Below are positions 50,546 through 60,717 of a stretch of 62,928 bases of DNA, one piece after another. The stretch comes from a virus. Below the pieces are notes generated by a model. That model had not been told where the DNA came from, ran no database searches, and saw only the letters and a list, made by a program, of their open reading frames with translations. The first letter of the stretch is position 1. Each line of letters opens with the position of its first letter. The position numbers were made by a program, and so were the translations under genes. Location of the stretch: IMG/VR virus record IMGVR_UViG_3300048004_000231, positions 1-62,928 of that record, one strand, 5' to 3'.

Positions 50546-53500
50546 ATGTTTGAATTAAACGGTAAGCAGTACTCTTTAACGCAAGTTGAAGCGGCTGCGG
50601 CAAAATCTAATAAAACATTGGATGAATATATCCAAGGAGCTGGCTTAATTACTTTAGAGCCGGGAAAGACAACTCCCACGGGTCAGGGTGCGCCTGTGGA
50701 GGAAACTGCAGCACCCGAAAACAATATGGTTTCCACTTCGGAAGCTGGTTCTTCGGTATCAGAAGAAATTGAGCTTACCAATATACAGTCTATAAAAAAT
50801 TCATTTTCAAATATGCTCGAGCAAACCGGGGATATTATAGAATTTTGGGGCGCTGACAAAGGGCAAGGTTCAGCTTTAGATATAGCCACTAATACAATCG
50901 CGGCAGGAATTTTCGGACAAAATAAAGTAGATGAATTTGCTGCGAATACATCAGATTACATGAGTGGAGGATTAGGTTCTGAAGAAACTATAAAAGCTAT
51001 TAAAGAATATGAAAAAGAATTAGCCCAAACAAAAAGAACCAAAGGTATTATTGAAAGCGCTAAAGAAGGTAATGTCGGAGGTATGGCGGCTGGGGTAATT
51101 AATGCAGTTACTAATGCATTAGGATCTGTAGCATATACGGTTGGAACTTTAGGCACTGGTAATATTTTGAATTATATAGCTAATAATTATGTAGAATTTA
51201 ATAAATTAAAAGCTAAAAATTTAGGAATATCATCAGAAGAACTTATTAAACAAGATAAAGCTGATGAAGCCGCACCCATTGCTATGGGATTTTTAAGCGG
51301 TTTATTAGAGAATATAGGTAGTAAAGCCATAGTACAAGGAGTAGTTAAAGGAACTACGGGCATGGCGACATTGGGCAAGCTTAATAAAAATCTTGCTCAA
51401 AAAATGTTTTATAATAAAACAGCAAGAAGAACCGCTAATATAATAGCCACTGGATCTTTGGAGGCTGTTACGGAAATATTACAGCATGCGTCCGATGCAG
51501 TTAATATAGAATTAGGTAGTGTAGCGGGTACTGATGAAAGCGCCGAGGTAATGTCTTCTTTCTTTGACGCTGTAACAAGCGAAGAAGGCTTAGAAGCGGG
51601 ATTACAAGGATTTTTAGGAGGCAGCGGTTTGTCAACAGGATCTTATTCTGCAAAAGCTTTAAATTCAGTAAGAGAAACCACCAACTTAAAAGAAATTGAT
51701 GGGCTTATACAAAAGTTATATAAGCTTAGAAAAAATTATACAGGCATTACAGACCCTACATCTAAAAAAGGGATAGAACAAAATATTAATACTGTAGAAC
51801 AAAAACTTTCAGATTTAATTGATAAAGGCAATTTAATATATGAATCTTTATCAGATGAGCAAATATCAAAAATAGAAAGCCTAAAAGACTTAGCCAATAC
51901 TGCTGCTAATGAAATAACTGAACTAAATAAAAAATTTAGGCTAGGCATTATTAGCAAAAACGAATATGCCGCTGCATTTGAAGGTTTTAAATTACAATAC
52001 GAACAATCCAGAAATGAGCTAGTAAATTTAAAGTTAGAAGAAAACATATCTACTGTTCAACAAGAAGCGTCACAGAGAGGCACAACAGTTGAAGCGTTTG
52101 AAACAGCCGAAGAATATGCCCAGGCATATAAAGCTTTAACGGGAAAAGATGTAGTAAACTCAAACGGTGTGTTTATTGGTAAAGGCAAAATACTTATTAA
52201 TAAACAATTGGCTAGAGAAACCTTTTCTGTAAATGTAGCAAAACACGAATTTTTACATAATATATTAAATGCTGTTGTTGGAAATCAGGGTAAACAACGT
52301 AATGCAGTTAAAAAAATGCAGCGCGCGATGACCACTACCCAAAGGCGCGAAGTGAATAAAGTTTTAAAAAGAAAACGTATAAAAGCTAATTCTTCTGAAT
52401 ATTATACAGAATATATGAATGTGTTTTCTGATTTATTAGCTACTGATAGAGTAGGTTTTGAAAAAACTGTTTTTGAAAAAATTGGTGGTGCAATAACCGG
52501 TATATTTAAACCATTAGGTTTTGATAATATGAATTTTGCAAATGGGCAAAGCGCATATAACTTTATTAAATCTTATAGCGCAGCAAAAGGTCCTGAATTT
52601 AGTAATATTGTTGAAACTGTAGTAGGCGATATTAATTTAGGTGAGGTTAAAGCTTTTGCAGGGTCTCAGTTTGATGCAAACTTACAAGGTCAAGTACAAA
52701 GGCTTGGACAAGTTGAGCTTAGCCCTGAAGATGTTGCGGGTATAAGTGAAGAACAAATTGCTCGTCTCAAAGATGAAAAATGGAAAAAAAGCGGCGCGGA
52801 TACTGCAATAGCAGAATTATATGCCAGTGGTTTATTAGCCAGATTAATTGGAAGTAAAATTACTTCTGAAGATAGAAAGCTTCCAAATTTTAATGAAGAC
52901 GATTTTATAATGGGTTCTATTGAGGAAATTATTCCTCATATACGGAACTTTAAGCCCGGCCAAAACGACAACTTATCTGGTTGGATAAATTCTCAATTAG
53001 CAAATAAGATTAAACAAGCTAAGAAAACAGGTAAAGTTGGTACTAAACAAAAATTTGAAGAAAGCCTATCTTCTATAACAGAAGAAGGCCAAGAAAGATT
53101 TCAGGTTGCTTCAGATTATTTAGATAGCCAATCTTTAATTGAAATACGTCAGGAAGAAGAAGCCTTACAAAAAGCAAAAATAAATCCTTTAAGCGCATTT
53201 TTTAATGAAGAGGAAGCTGCTGATTATTATTCTAGAACTGTTACGGCTATAAATGAAATGTCTGAAGAAGAGTTTAATAGCTTAACTTTTGCTAGCATGC
53301 CCGATATGGTGCCTGAAATTACAGCTAGGTTATTTGGCATGAAACTTAATGCTTATTTAGGCCTTAATAAAGAAGGCAAACCTACCTCCGCGAATTTTTC
53401 AGGAGATAAAACAAAAGCTCAAAAATTTATATATGCCAATGCTGATACCTTAATTAGACTGTTACCTAACGGGGCTATATTAGAAGGGGATACCGCTAAA

Positions 53501-56500
53501 GAAAGTTTAATAAATACAGGTCTTCAAATACCTAGAAAAATACAACAAGCTTTTTATGAAAAACAAGGCCGCGTAAGTTTAGGAGCAGGCTTAGCCCCCT
53601 TTCAATTAAAAGACAATATAACTAAAAAAGATTTTTTAGCTACATTTGGTATTTCTACTGATGGCAAATTTGCTGTATTAAAAAATGGTGAAGCAAGAGC
53701 AATATCAATGATCGCAATGGCTCGCCTTGTTGGCAGACTTTTAAGCAATACTTCGGTTAGGGCTGCTGTAGATTTAACGCTAGAGCAGGCTCAAGATATT
53801 AAAGCAGGTATTAGTGTTGGGCAATTTGATGCTATTGAGCAAGATGCTGTTAATGATTTAAGAGTTTTTGATGTTTCAATGAACTTAATTGAAAATTTTG
53901 ATCAGCTTTTAAATTCAAATAAAATTAAAAACTTATTAGAAGATCAAGGGGTAGACGTTTCTAAGCTTGATACTACAAATATATTGCTTGTTAATAAACC
54001 CAAAGGCAAAGGGCAAGAATTAGATTTAGACAAAGGTAAGAGCTTCTTTCAAAATATAAGAGAATTAACTAAAGGTTTAGATAGAGATATTGCAAAAAAC
54101 AAAACTTTATTACGCGCTATTTATGGTAATTGGCGTGATACTTTTTTAGGGTTCCCGTTAGATAAAAGTGATTATAAATACCTTATTAAAAATAATAAAA
54201 AATTATCTTTTGAAAATGCCGAAGATTTAAAATTAATTAATGATTTTTTAAATGAAGCATCTGCGGGAACAAGAGATCAGGTTTTTACAGAAGAGCAAGC
54301 TGTGTGGGTTAGCGACTATACTAAAGAACTTATAAAACAATATAAAAAATCTTTAGCAAAAAATAAGCCTAAAGGTAATAGTAATACTCCAAATTCCGCA
54401 AGTAAAATTAGAACGCGTAAAAACCGACTAATGGATAAAAACGTTGAGCAAGACGCCCAAAATGCGTGGAACGATTTATCCGAACATAATGAAACTAATA
54501 ATTTATTAGCTAAAGTACTAATAAGCACATATAAAGACTACTATCATAATGGGCCCGGTACAAAAACAGAAAAATTAAAGTCAATAATAATTAGCTTAGT
54601 TTCTAACCGAAACTCCGTAAACGGATTCAGGTCTTTATCAAATGTTGTTGGAGTTGTATGGAGCCCCGATAAAGTTGCTCAATACCATATGGAGCACACT
54701 GAGTCGATAGCATCTGTAGTTAAAGACATTTTATTACAAATTATTTTACCTATAGGCAGTGAAATTAAATTTAACTCCACATCTGTTTTAATACCTAAAG
54801 AATTAGCTAATTTAAGAGACGGCAATAAAGAAACTAAATTTAGTGCATCGGCATTTAAAAAAATATTGTCAAAATTTGTTAATGATTCCGATAATGATTA
54901 TGAATATTTAGGCGAAAATGGGCAATTTGACAAAGCAGAAGAATTAGGTGAAATGATTGGCCGGACATCTGATATTAGTAGTAAATCTGAAATATCAGAA
55001 AAGAAAGCTAATTTGTTAGGTAAAAACAAAGGTAAATGGAAATTCTTTATACCACCTTCCGCAGATGATCTTATGGGACTTATGTACTATATGGTTGGTA
55101 AAGGAAAACAAGGGGATAAAGATTTAGCTTGGATAAAGAAAAATATAAGCGACCCGTTTGCTAAGGGAATAAATCAATTTACCGCGCATAGACAAATGGT
55201 TATGTCACAGTTTAAAGATTTTAAAAAGCAATTGCGTAAACAAAATATTAAACTAAAAGAAGTAAACAGCACTGGTTTTACAAATGAAGTAGCTGTTAGG
55301 GTTTATATATGGACTAAGCGCGGCATGCAATTACCCGAAGGTGATTTAACGAAGTCAGAAGTTGCAGAACTTATAAAGGTAGTTAAAGAAAATAGCGGGT
55401 TAGAAGATTTTGCAAAACAAGTAATGAACTTAACTACTTTTGCTGAATTGCCGTCTATTGAAAAGAACTGGGATAAAGGATCTATTACAACTGATATTTT
55501 AGATTATTTAAATACATCTTCAAGAGATAAATTTTTAGAAGAGTACGCTGCCAATATAGAAGAAATATTTGGTAAGTTTGGTCAAGATGGTAAACTTTCC
55601 GGCCCAACAGCCAATAGACTGAGAGCAGCTTATGGCGATAATTATTTAGAAGCGTTAAGCGATGTTCTTTATAGAATGAAAACAGGTAGGGCAAGACCAG
55701 CAGGGTCAAATAGATTAACTAATCAATTTGTAAACTGGATTAATGACTCAGTAGGTGCCATTATGTTCTTTAACACAAGATCGGCATTATTACAGCAGCT
55801 TTCTTTTGTTAACTTTATTAACTTTAGTGACAACAATCCGTTAAAAGCTGGAGCAGCATTTGCAAATCAAAAACAATTTTGGAGCGACTATGCCATGCTA
55901 TTTAACTCTGACTTTTTAAAAGAAAGACGTTCAGGGCTGAAAACGGATGTTAACGCAGATGAAATTGCTAAAGCCGCAGAAGAAGGCAGAAATCCTATAC
56001 GGTCTGTTATTGCTTCAATACTTAAGAAAGGATTTTTACCAACACAAATGGCGGATTCACACGCAATAGCTATGGGCGGGGCTTCTTTTTATAGAAACCG
56101 TTTAAATAGATATTTAAGTGAAGGCATGGAGCAGCAACAAGCTGAACAGCAAGCATTTTTAGATTTTCAAGAAGCCGCGGAAGAATCTCAGCAGTCATCA
56201 AGACCTGATCGTATATCACAGCAGCAGGCAAGTCCATTAGGGCGCCTTATATTAGCTTTTGCCAACACGCCTATGCAATATGCTCGCTTAACTAAAAAGG
56301 CAGCTTTAGATTTAATTAACGGCCGAGGGGATTGGAAAACAAACCTTAGTAAATTAATGTATTACGGAGCTGTTCAAAATATAGTGTTCTCTGCTATGCA
56401 AACTGCTTTATTCGCAATGATGTTTGATGACGAGGAAGAGGATAAAGAAAGAGACAGATATTTTAGAATTGCAAATAGTTCAGCTGATGGTTTATTAAGA

Positions 56501-56968
56501 GGTTTAGGATTTGGTGGTGCCGCAGTAGCTACTATTAAAAATATGATACTTGAAGCTATTAATCAAACTAATAAAGCAAGGCCTAATTATGAAAGGGTAG
56601 CTATTAAAGCTTTAACGTTATCGCCGCCTATAGATTCTAAAATACGTAAATTAATGTCTGCTGGTAGAACATTTACTTATAGAAATACAAGAGAAAAAAT
56701 GGCTAAAGAGGGATTTAGTTTAGATAATCCAGCCTTTGAGGCATTAGGTCAGGTTGTATCAGCGACAACTAATTTACCTATGGATCGCGTAATTAGAAAA
56801 ATGGATAACTTGTCTACACCAATTAGACAAGATGTTGAGGCTTGGCAAGCTATATCATTAGCACTTGGTTATTCTAAATGGGATGTTGGTTTAATTGAAA
56901 CGCAAACGAAAAAATCTAAAGGTAAAGTTATATCGAAAAGCACTAAGAAAAAAACAATTAAAAAATAA
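50546..56968 (+). CDS. Giant internal virion/ejection protein with HExxH motif
   Basis: The largest gene: 2,140 residues. Long helical tracts are interrupted by hydrophobic segments (near residues 160-220 and 1,740-1,970). At 567-571 is an HEFLH zinc-protease motif (H567, E568, H571), with EYMNVFSDLLA about 60 residues later as a possible third-ligand region. By analogy with T7 gp16 it is ejected ahead of the DNA. The protease may open the cell wall or process other virion proteins; no transglycosylase signature was seen. It ends in a lysine-rich tail. Confidence 0.75.
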   Translation: MFELNGKQYSLTQVEAAAAKSNKTLDEYIQGAGLITLEPGKTTPTGQGAPVEETAAPENNMVSTSEAGSSVSEEIELTNIQSIKNSFSNMLEQTGDIIEFWGADKGQGSALDIATNTIAAGIFGQNKVDEFAANTSDYMSGGLGSEETIKAIKEYEKELAQTKRTKGIIESAKEGNVGGMAAGVINAVTNALGSVAYTVGTLGTGNILNYIANNYVEFNKLKAKNLGISSEELIKQDKADEAAPIAMGFLSGLLENIGSKAIVQGVVKGTTGMATLGKLNKNLAQKMFYNKTARRTANIIATGSLEAVTEILQHASDAVNIELGSVAGTDESAEVMSSFFDAVTSEEGLEAGLQGFLGGSGLSTGSYSAKALNSVRETTNLKEIDGLIQKLYKLRKNYTGITDPTSKKGIEQNINTVEQKLSDLIDKGNLIYESLSDEQISKIESLKDLANTAANEITELNKKFRLGIISKNEYAAAFEGFKLQYEQSRNELVNLKLEENISTVQQEASQRGTTVEAFETAEEYAQAYKALTGKDVVNSNGVFIGKGKILINKQLARETFSVNVAKHEFLHNILNAVVGNQGKQRNAVKKMQRAMTTTQRREVNKVLKRKRIKANSSEYYTEYMNVFSDLLATDRVGFEKTVFEKIGGAITGIFKPLGFDNMNFANGQSAYNFIKSYSAAKGPEFSNIVETVVGDINLGEVKAFAGSQFDANLQGQVQRLGQVELSPEDVAGISEEQIARLKDEKWKKSGADTAIAELYASGLLARLIGSKITSEDRKLPNFNEDDFIMGSIEEIIPHIRNFKPGQNDNLSGWINSQLANKIKQAKKTGKVGTKQKFEESLSSITEEGQERFQVASDYLDSQSLIEIRQEEEALQKAKINPLSAFFNEEEAADYYSRTVTAINEMSEEEFNSLTFASMPDMVPEITARLFGMKLNAYLGLNKEGKPTSANFSGDKTKAQKFIYANADTLIRLLPNGAILEGDTAKESLINTGLQIPRKIQQAFYEKQGRVSLGAGLAPFQLKDNITKKDFLATFGISTDGKFAVLKNGEARAISMIAMARLVGRLLSNTSVRAAVDLTLEQAQDIKAGISVGQFDAIEQDAVNDLRVFDVSMNLIENFDQLLNSNKIKNLLEDQGVDVSKLDTTNILLVNKPKGKGQELDLDKGKSFFQNIRELTKGLDRDIAKNKTLLRAIYGNWRDTFLGFPLDKSDYKYLIKNNKKLSFENAEDLKLINDFLNEASAGTRDQVFTEEQAVWVSDYTKELIKQYKKSLAKNKPKGNSNTPNSASKIRTRKNRLMDKNVEQDAQNAWNDLSEHNETNNLLAKVLISTYKDYYHNGPGTKTEKLKSIIISLVSNRNSVNGFRSLSNVVGVVWSPDKVAQYHMEHTESIASVVKDILLQIILPIGSEIKFNSTSVLIPKELANLRDGNKETKFSASAFKKILSKFVNDSDNDYEYLGENGQFDKAEELGEMIGRTSDISSKSEISEKKANLLGKNKGKWKFFIPPSADDLMGLMYYMVGKGKQGDKDLAWIKKNISDPFAKGINQFTAHRQMVMSQFKDFKKQLRKQNIKLKEVNSTGFTNEVAVRVYIWTKRGMQLPEGDLTKSEVAELIKVVKENSGLEDFAKQVMNLTTFAELPSIEKNWDKGSITTDILDYLNTSSRDKFLEEYAANIEEIFGKFGQDGKLSGPTANRLRAAYGDNYLEALSDVLYRMKTGRARPAGSNRLTNQFVNWINDSVGAIMFFNTRSALLQQLSFVNFINFSDNNPLKAGAAFANQKQFWSDYAMLFNSDFLKERRSGLKTDVNADEIAKAAEEGRNPIRSVIASILKKGFLPTQMADSHAIAMGGASFYRNRLNRYLSEGMEQQQAEQQAFLDFQEAAEESQQSSRPDRISQQQASPLGRLILAFANTPMQYARLTKKAALDLINGRGDWKTNLSKLMYYGAVQNIVFSAMQTALFAMMFDDEEEDKERDRYFRIANSSADGLLRGLGFGGAAVATIKNMILEAINQTNKARPNYERVAIKALTLSPPIDSKIRKLMSAGRTFTYRNTREKMAKEGFSLDNPAFEALGQVVSATTNLPMDRVIRKMDNLSTPIRQDVEAWQAISLALGYSKWDVGLIETQTKKSKGKVISKSTKKKTIKK

Positions 56969-56972
56969 TATT

Positions 56973-57332
56973 ATGCCAGTTAGAAAAGCAAAAAACCCAG
57001 CTACAAGACCTACAAATAAAGTTACCGAAAGCTATGACGAAAAGCGATCTAAGCGACGTGGCTCAGGGAATTATTTACCAAAAGTTAAAGAGCCGTTGCA
57101 GAATCGTGGTGTTCAATCTAATCCCGCTAAAGAAAGACAACGCCAAAGAGCAATTGAAAGAGAAAGCATTGAAAATAAACGCCGCGAAAATTCACCTTTG
57201 CAAAAAAAAGATGCTTGTTATGCTAAAGTAAAAGCAAGATATAAAAAATGGCCATCTGCGTATGCTAGTGGTGCGCTAGTTAAATGCCGTAAAGTTGGTG
57301 CTAAAAACTGGGGTAATAAAAGTAAAAAATAA
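56973..57332 (+). CDS. Small basic protein
   Basis: A 119-residue, Arg/Lys-rich protein starting MPVRKAKNPATRPTNKVTES. Its C-terminus (CYAKVKARYKKWPSAYASGALVKCRKVGAKNWG) is a motif I recall from many phages next to virion genes. The frame is open from 56895, but that would overlap the giant gene; the ATG at 56973 has a typical A/T leader. Confidence 0.68.
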   Translation: MPVRKAKNPATRPTNKVTESYDEKRSKRRGSGNYLPKVKEPLQNRGVQSNPAKERQRQRAIERESIENKRRENSPLQKKDACYAKVKARYKKWPSAYASGALVKCRKVGAKNWGNKSKK

Positions 57333-57559
57333 TGGCATTTAAATTAAAACCATCTCCATTTAAAAATCTTAAACGTTGGTTTGAGGAAGAATGGGAAACC
57401 CCAAGCGGTGAAAAAGATTATAGCAAAGGCGAAAATACATTTAGACCTACAAAAAAAATTAATAGCAGTACACCAAAAACCTGGAGTGAAGTCACACCAG
57501 AATCAAAAAGAAAAGCTCAGCGCGAAAAGAATACTAAAGGCAGAGTAACTAAATATTAA
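57332..57559 (+). CDS. Small protein with PSPFKNL motif
   Basis: A 75-residue charged protein starting MAFKLKPSPFKNLKRWFEEE. The SPFK motif links it to the basic proteins at 19.2-22.1 kb. Its ATG overlaps the previous stop. Function unknown. Confidence 0.6.
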   Translation: MAFKLKPSPFKNLKRWFEEEWETPSGEKDYSKGENTFRPTKKINSSTPKTWSEVTPESKRKAQREKNTKGRVTKY

Positions 57560-57571
57560 AAACAAAAACTG

Positions 57572-57856
57572 ATGGCCCCTGAAATAAACGAAGGAACTAA
57601 AATTACACTGGATTTAAAAACAATAGCATTGGTTATTAGCGGTGCTGTTGCCTTGGCAGCAATGTATTTTACGCTAAAGGCAGATATAGAAATAGCCAAA
57701 GAGCTTCCTGAGCCTACTATTAGCAGAACAGAATATGATTTAAAAGATCAGCTTATTCGTGAAACTATAATGAACACACAATCTAAAGTAGAGGAAAATA
57801 GTGCGAAGCTTGATAAGATTGATGAAAAACTATATGAGATAATTGAAAACAAATAA
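57572..57856 (+). CDS. Single-pass membrane protein with coiled coil
   Basis: A 94-residue protein with one transmembrane segment (about residues 15-35, TIALVISGAVALAAMYF) followed by a charged helical coiled coil (SKVEENSAKLDKIDEKLYEI). This is the shape of an inner-membrane spanin or accessory holin. It lies next to a secreted protein and the endolysin, so a lysis role is likely but not proven. Confidence 0.62.
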   Translation: MAPEINEGTKITLDLKTIALVISGAVALAAMYFTLKADIEIAKELPEPTISRTEYDLKDQLIRETIMNTQSKVEENSAKLDKIDEKLYEIIENK

Positions 57857-57858
57857 AA

Positions 57859-58200
57859 ATGAAAACTTTAATCACTTCAATATTATTATTAATTTCTTTT
57901 TTATCTTATTGTCAAGACTATACTATTGTACAAATAAACGCTTCTTGGAACACGCGTAATGATGTTAAACTGCCTGACGAAATAAATGGCAGTAAAGTTA
58001 TTTATGGTATTTTAGAAGATCAGCCTTCGTCTATAAGAAAAAGTACTAAAGCTGTGCCTATTGTTCTAATATATAAAAACAATAAACCGCTTAGGCAATG
58101 GTCGGCAGATTTATCATTTAAATTAAATTTAACTAAAGAGGAAATAGCAAATGCAATTAGAGAAGATAAGCAAACATATAAGCGGGCGAGAAGCAACTGA
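57859..58200 (+). CDS. Secreted thioredoxin-fold-like protein
   Basis: A 113-residue protein with a signal sequence (MKTLITSILLLISFLSYC, then QDY) ending in a possible lipobox cysteine; this form is common in flavobacteria. The mature part (TIVQINASWNTRN, then AVPIVLIYKNNKPLRQW) resembles thioredoxin's first strand-helix and cis-proline strand, but no CxxC pair is present, so it is not a redox enzyme. It may be periplasmic or outer-membrane anchored and help lysis or exclusion. Confidence 0.65.
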   Translation: MKTLITSILLLISFLSYCQDYTIVQINASWNTRNDVKLPDEINGSKVIYGILEDQPSSIRKSTKAVPIVLIYKNNKPLRQWSADLSFKLNLTKEEIANAIREDKQTYKRARSN

Positions 58201-58618
58201 ATCTTATACAGCTAAAAGAAAAGGTATAGAAAATATACCAAACGAATACCAACTCACTAATATGGTAGGCGTTGCAGAAAATGTATTTGAACCATTACGC
58301 AATTGGGTTGGTGCGCCTATAAAAATTAATTCTTTTTTTAGAAGCGTAGATCTTAATAAAGCAATAGGCGGAAGTTCTAAGTCGCAGCATTGTCAAGGTA
58401 GAGCAATTGATATTGACGACGTGTATGGCCATAAAACAAACGCTGAAATGTTTAACTACATTAAAAATAATTTAGATTTTGATCAGCTTATATGGGAATT
58501 TGGGACAGACGATAATCCTAATTGGGTGCATGTAAGTTATGTATCGGCTGATGAAAATCGTAGACGTTGTTTAAAAGCTGAAAAACAAAAAGGGCGAACA
58601 GTGTATAGCATAATATAA
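58151..58618 (+). CDS. Endolysin, peptidase M15 type
   Basis: A 155-residue peptidoglycan peptidase that should cut the cross-linking peptide. Zinc ligands appear as H80 and D87 in SQHCQGRAIDID, and H127 in WVHVSY. The catalytic glutamate is probably E116 (IWEFG). A SFFRS strand lies before them, as in D-Ala-D-Ala carboxypeptidase-like endolysins. No signal peptide is visible, so release depends on the holin. It overlaps the secreted-protein gene by 50 bases and is the last late gene. Confidence 0.88.
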   Translation: MQLEKISKHISGREATESYTAKRKGIENIPNEYQLTNMVGVAENVFEPLRNWVGAPIKINSFFRSVDLNKAIGGSSKSQHCQGRAIDIDDVYGHKTNAEMFNYIKNNLDFDQLIWEFGTDDNPNWVHVSYVSADENRRRCLKAEKQKGRTVYSII

Positions 58619-58622
58619 AAAT

Positions 58623-58653
58623 AAAGGGGACTCAATTACGAATCCCCTTTTTT
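58623..58653. terminator. Bidirectional terminator between the two arms
   Basis: An 8-bp perfect stem (AAAGGGGA with TCCCCTTT) and 12-base loop, with a T-run on the right and an A-rich tract on the left. It can end both the late transcript and the leftward nrd transcript, which converge here. Confidence 0.9.
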
Positions 58654-58655
58654 AT

Positions 58656-60422
58656 TTACCCATCACAACTTAAACAATCTGGATCCATTGCTTTTGCCGC
58701 AATATCACCTCTGAGCACCGATTCGGTACGCATATAATATAAAGTCTTAACACCTTTTTTCCACGCATCTAAATGAACTTGATTAATCCACTTAGGCGAA
58801 GCTTCAGAAGGAAATGCTAAGTTAAGTGATACAGCTTGATCAACATATTGTTGTCTGATCCCAGCTTGATTAACCAGCTCTAATTGGTTTATTTCTTTAA
58901 AGGTTTTAAATACATCTTTGACTGTATCAAAGCCCGTTAAATCGAGCGATTCTTGCTCTGAAATACGCGTAAGCTTTTTATTTACATATCCCCAATCATC
59001 TAGCTCAGGTATATCCTGTACACTGCCACCATCAGCCATTATTTTATCCCACGTTTCATTAGTATTAATACCTGCTTTACGAAGCACTTTAGTTAGCTCT
59101 TTGTTCTTCCTAATGAACGTACCCTTCGCACTTTGTTCAGTGAAAACATTAGCGGCCCAAGGCTCAATACCAGGACTAACGTTACCGGCAAGCTTACTAT
59201 TAGACACAGTAGGAGCAATAGCCCTAAGATGAGTGTTACGAAACCCAGTACCGCGGCACCACAAAGGTTCACCATAAACTTCAGCAAGAGCCCTAGATGC
59301 TCTTTCGCTTTCAATTTTAATTTGTGAAAATATTCTTCGCGTTTCAAACTGCGCTTGTAACCCTTCAAACGGGATTCCATTTTGCTGGAGGTATGTGTGC
59401 CATCCAAGTACGCCAAGGCCGATAGCTCTGCCTTTTTCTGCAGATCTGACCGCATTTTCAAATCCTTTGAGCCCTTTTGCTTTTTGCAAATACTCTTCCA
59501 AGACGCCATCAAGAAACCATATAGCGTCATATATAAGGTTTGTATTCTTCCACTCTTCATATTTAGTTAAATTTACTGATGATAAACAACAAACAAAGCT
59601 ATGTGACTCATCTGTATGCAATGTAATTTCACTGCATATATTTGTCATGTGTACCTTTAATGCGTTTTCTTTATATGCTTTTGGATTTGCTTTGTTAACA
59701 TTTCCTTTAAACATGATATACGGCTCTCCAGTTGCTTTTCGTTTTCTAATAAGTTTACTCCATCGAGTCCGCGCTTCCGAATCTCCTTGTTCAAGGCGTC
59801 GCATAAACTTATCACCAACAACTGCGCATTGATGAAGGTTGAGTGACTGTCTGTTAACGTCGCCTTTTGGTTCTCTAATTTCAAGCCACTCTTCAAAATC
59901 GTCGTGTTCAATATTGATATTGACTGATGCTGCGCCTCTACGAACAGAGCCTTGATTAGTCGCGAGGATAGTTGAGTCGTAGATTTTGCAAAAAGGGACA
60001 ACTCCGTCTGATGTTCCATTACCTGTAATTGTTGCTCCGGCAGGACGTATCATATTTAATCCGATACCAACTCCCCCGCCGTGTTTAGCTAGTAACATCA
60101 TTTCTAAATTTTTACCTCCTATGTCGGCTATACTATCACCTACATCAATGCCAAAGCAAGAAATAGGTAACCCACGATCAGTACCTGTGTTACTAAGTAC
60201 AGGGCTAGCGAGGTTAAGCCAACCTTTCCAAATATAATCAAAAAACGTTTCACTCAGTTCCGGTTTGTACAATCGTCTTGCAACTGTTGTTGCGACTCTT
60301 TTGTATGCATCACGGGGCGACTCACCTTGCAGCAAATATCCCCCGGATATAGTTTTCTTGTATACGTCGGTATCTCCCCAGATTGGGTAATCAATACCTT
60401 TTTTCCATTCATTATTCCACAT
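58656..60422 (-). CDS. nrdA: Ribonucleotide reductase, class I large subunit
   Basis: Converts ribonucleotides to deoxyribonucleotides with NrdB. The 588-residue protein lacks the N-terminal ATP-cone, so allosteric shut-off by dATP is probably lost. The active site is complete: a redox cysteine in LPISCFGI, N-C-E in NICSEI, a second cysteine region VCCLSSVNL, the radical-transfer pair in TLYYMRTES, and the C-terminal CLSCDG pair. Its ATG overlaps the stop of a small membrane-protein gene. Confidence 0.95.
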   Translation of the reverse strand: MWNNEWKKGIDYPIWGDTDVYKKTISGGYLLQGESPRDAYKRVATTVARRLYKPELSETFFDYIWKGWLNLASPVLSNTGTDRGLPISCFGIDVGDSIADIGGKNLEMMLLAKHGGGVGIGLNMIRPAGATITGNGTSDGVVPFCKIYDSTILATNQGSVRRGAASVNINIEHDDFEEWLEIREPKGDVNRQSLNLHQCAVVGDKFMRRLEQGDSEARTRWSKLIRKRKATGEPYIMFKGNVNKANPKAYKENALKVHMTNICSEITLHTDESHSFVCCLSSVNLTKYEEWKNTNLIYDAIWFLDGVLEEYLQKAKGLKGFENAVRSAEKGRAIGLGVLGWHTYLQQNGIPFEGLQAQFETRRIFSQIKIESERASRALAEVYGEPLWCRGTGFRNTHLRAIAPTVSNSKLAGNVSPGIEPWAANVFTEQSAKGTFIRKNKELTKVLRKAGINTNETWDKIMADGGSVQDIPELDDWGYVNKKLTRISEQESLDLTGFDTVKDVFKTFKEINQLELVNQAGIRQQYVDQAVSLNLAFPSEASPKWINQVHLDAWKKGVKTLYYMRTESVLRGDIAAKAMDPDCLSCDG

Positions 60423-60679
60423 TATTTAAAAAATAAAATTGTGTAGGCTATAGCTACATTTAAATTAACTAATACTAAGTTCCATTGCTTTGCTACAAAT
60501 ACTTGAGGAATTGATATTACTCCTGCAATAATATATGTAACTATACCTGTTCTATCAGGTAATATATGTGGGGATAACATCATAAATGCCGTCCCCATAT
60601 ATCCTAATCTATTCGCGAGTCTTTCAATAGGCTTTAGCCTACGTTGTCTTACTAAAAATTTTAATACTTTCTTATTCAT
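60422..60679 (-). CDS. Small membrane protein between nrdB and nrdA
   Basis: An 85-residue protein with a basic start (MNKKVLKFLVRQRRLKPIER) and two to three hydrophobic segments (GYMGTAFMMLSPHIL, GIVTYIIAGVISIPQVF, LVNLNVAIAYTILFF). Its stop and the nrdA start form a TAATG junction. Its position inside the nrd operon is unusual; function unknown. Confidence 0.65.
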   Translation of the reverse strand: MNKKVLKFLVRQRRLKPIERLANRLGYMGTAFMMLSPHILPDRTGIVTYIIAGVISIPQVFVAKQWNLVLVNLNVAIAYTILFFK

Positions 60680-60717
60680 TGCTTAATTGTTCCCACATTT
60701 CGTATTCATCTAGCAGC

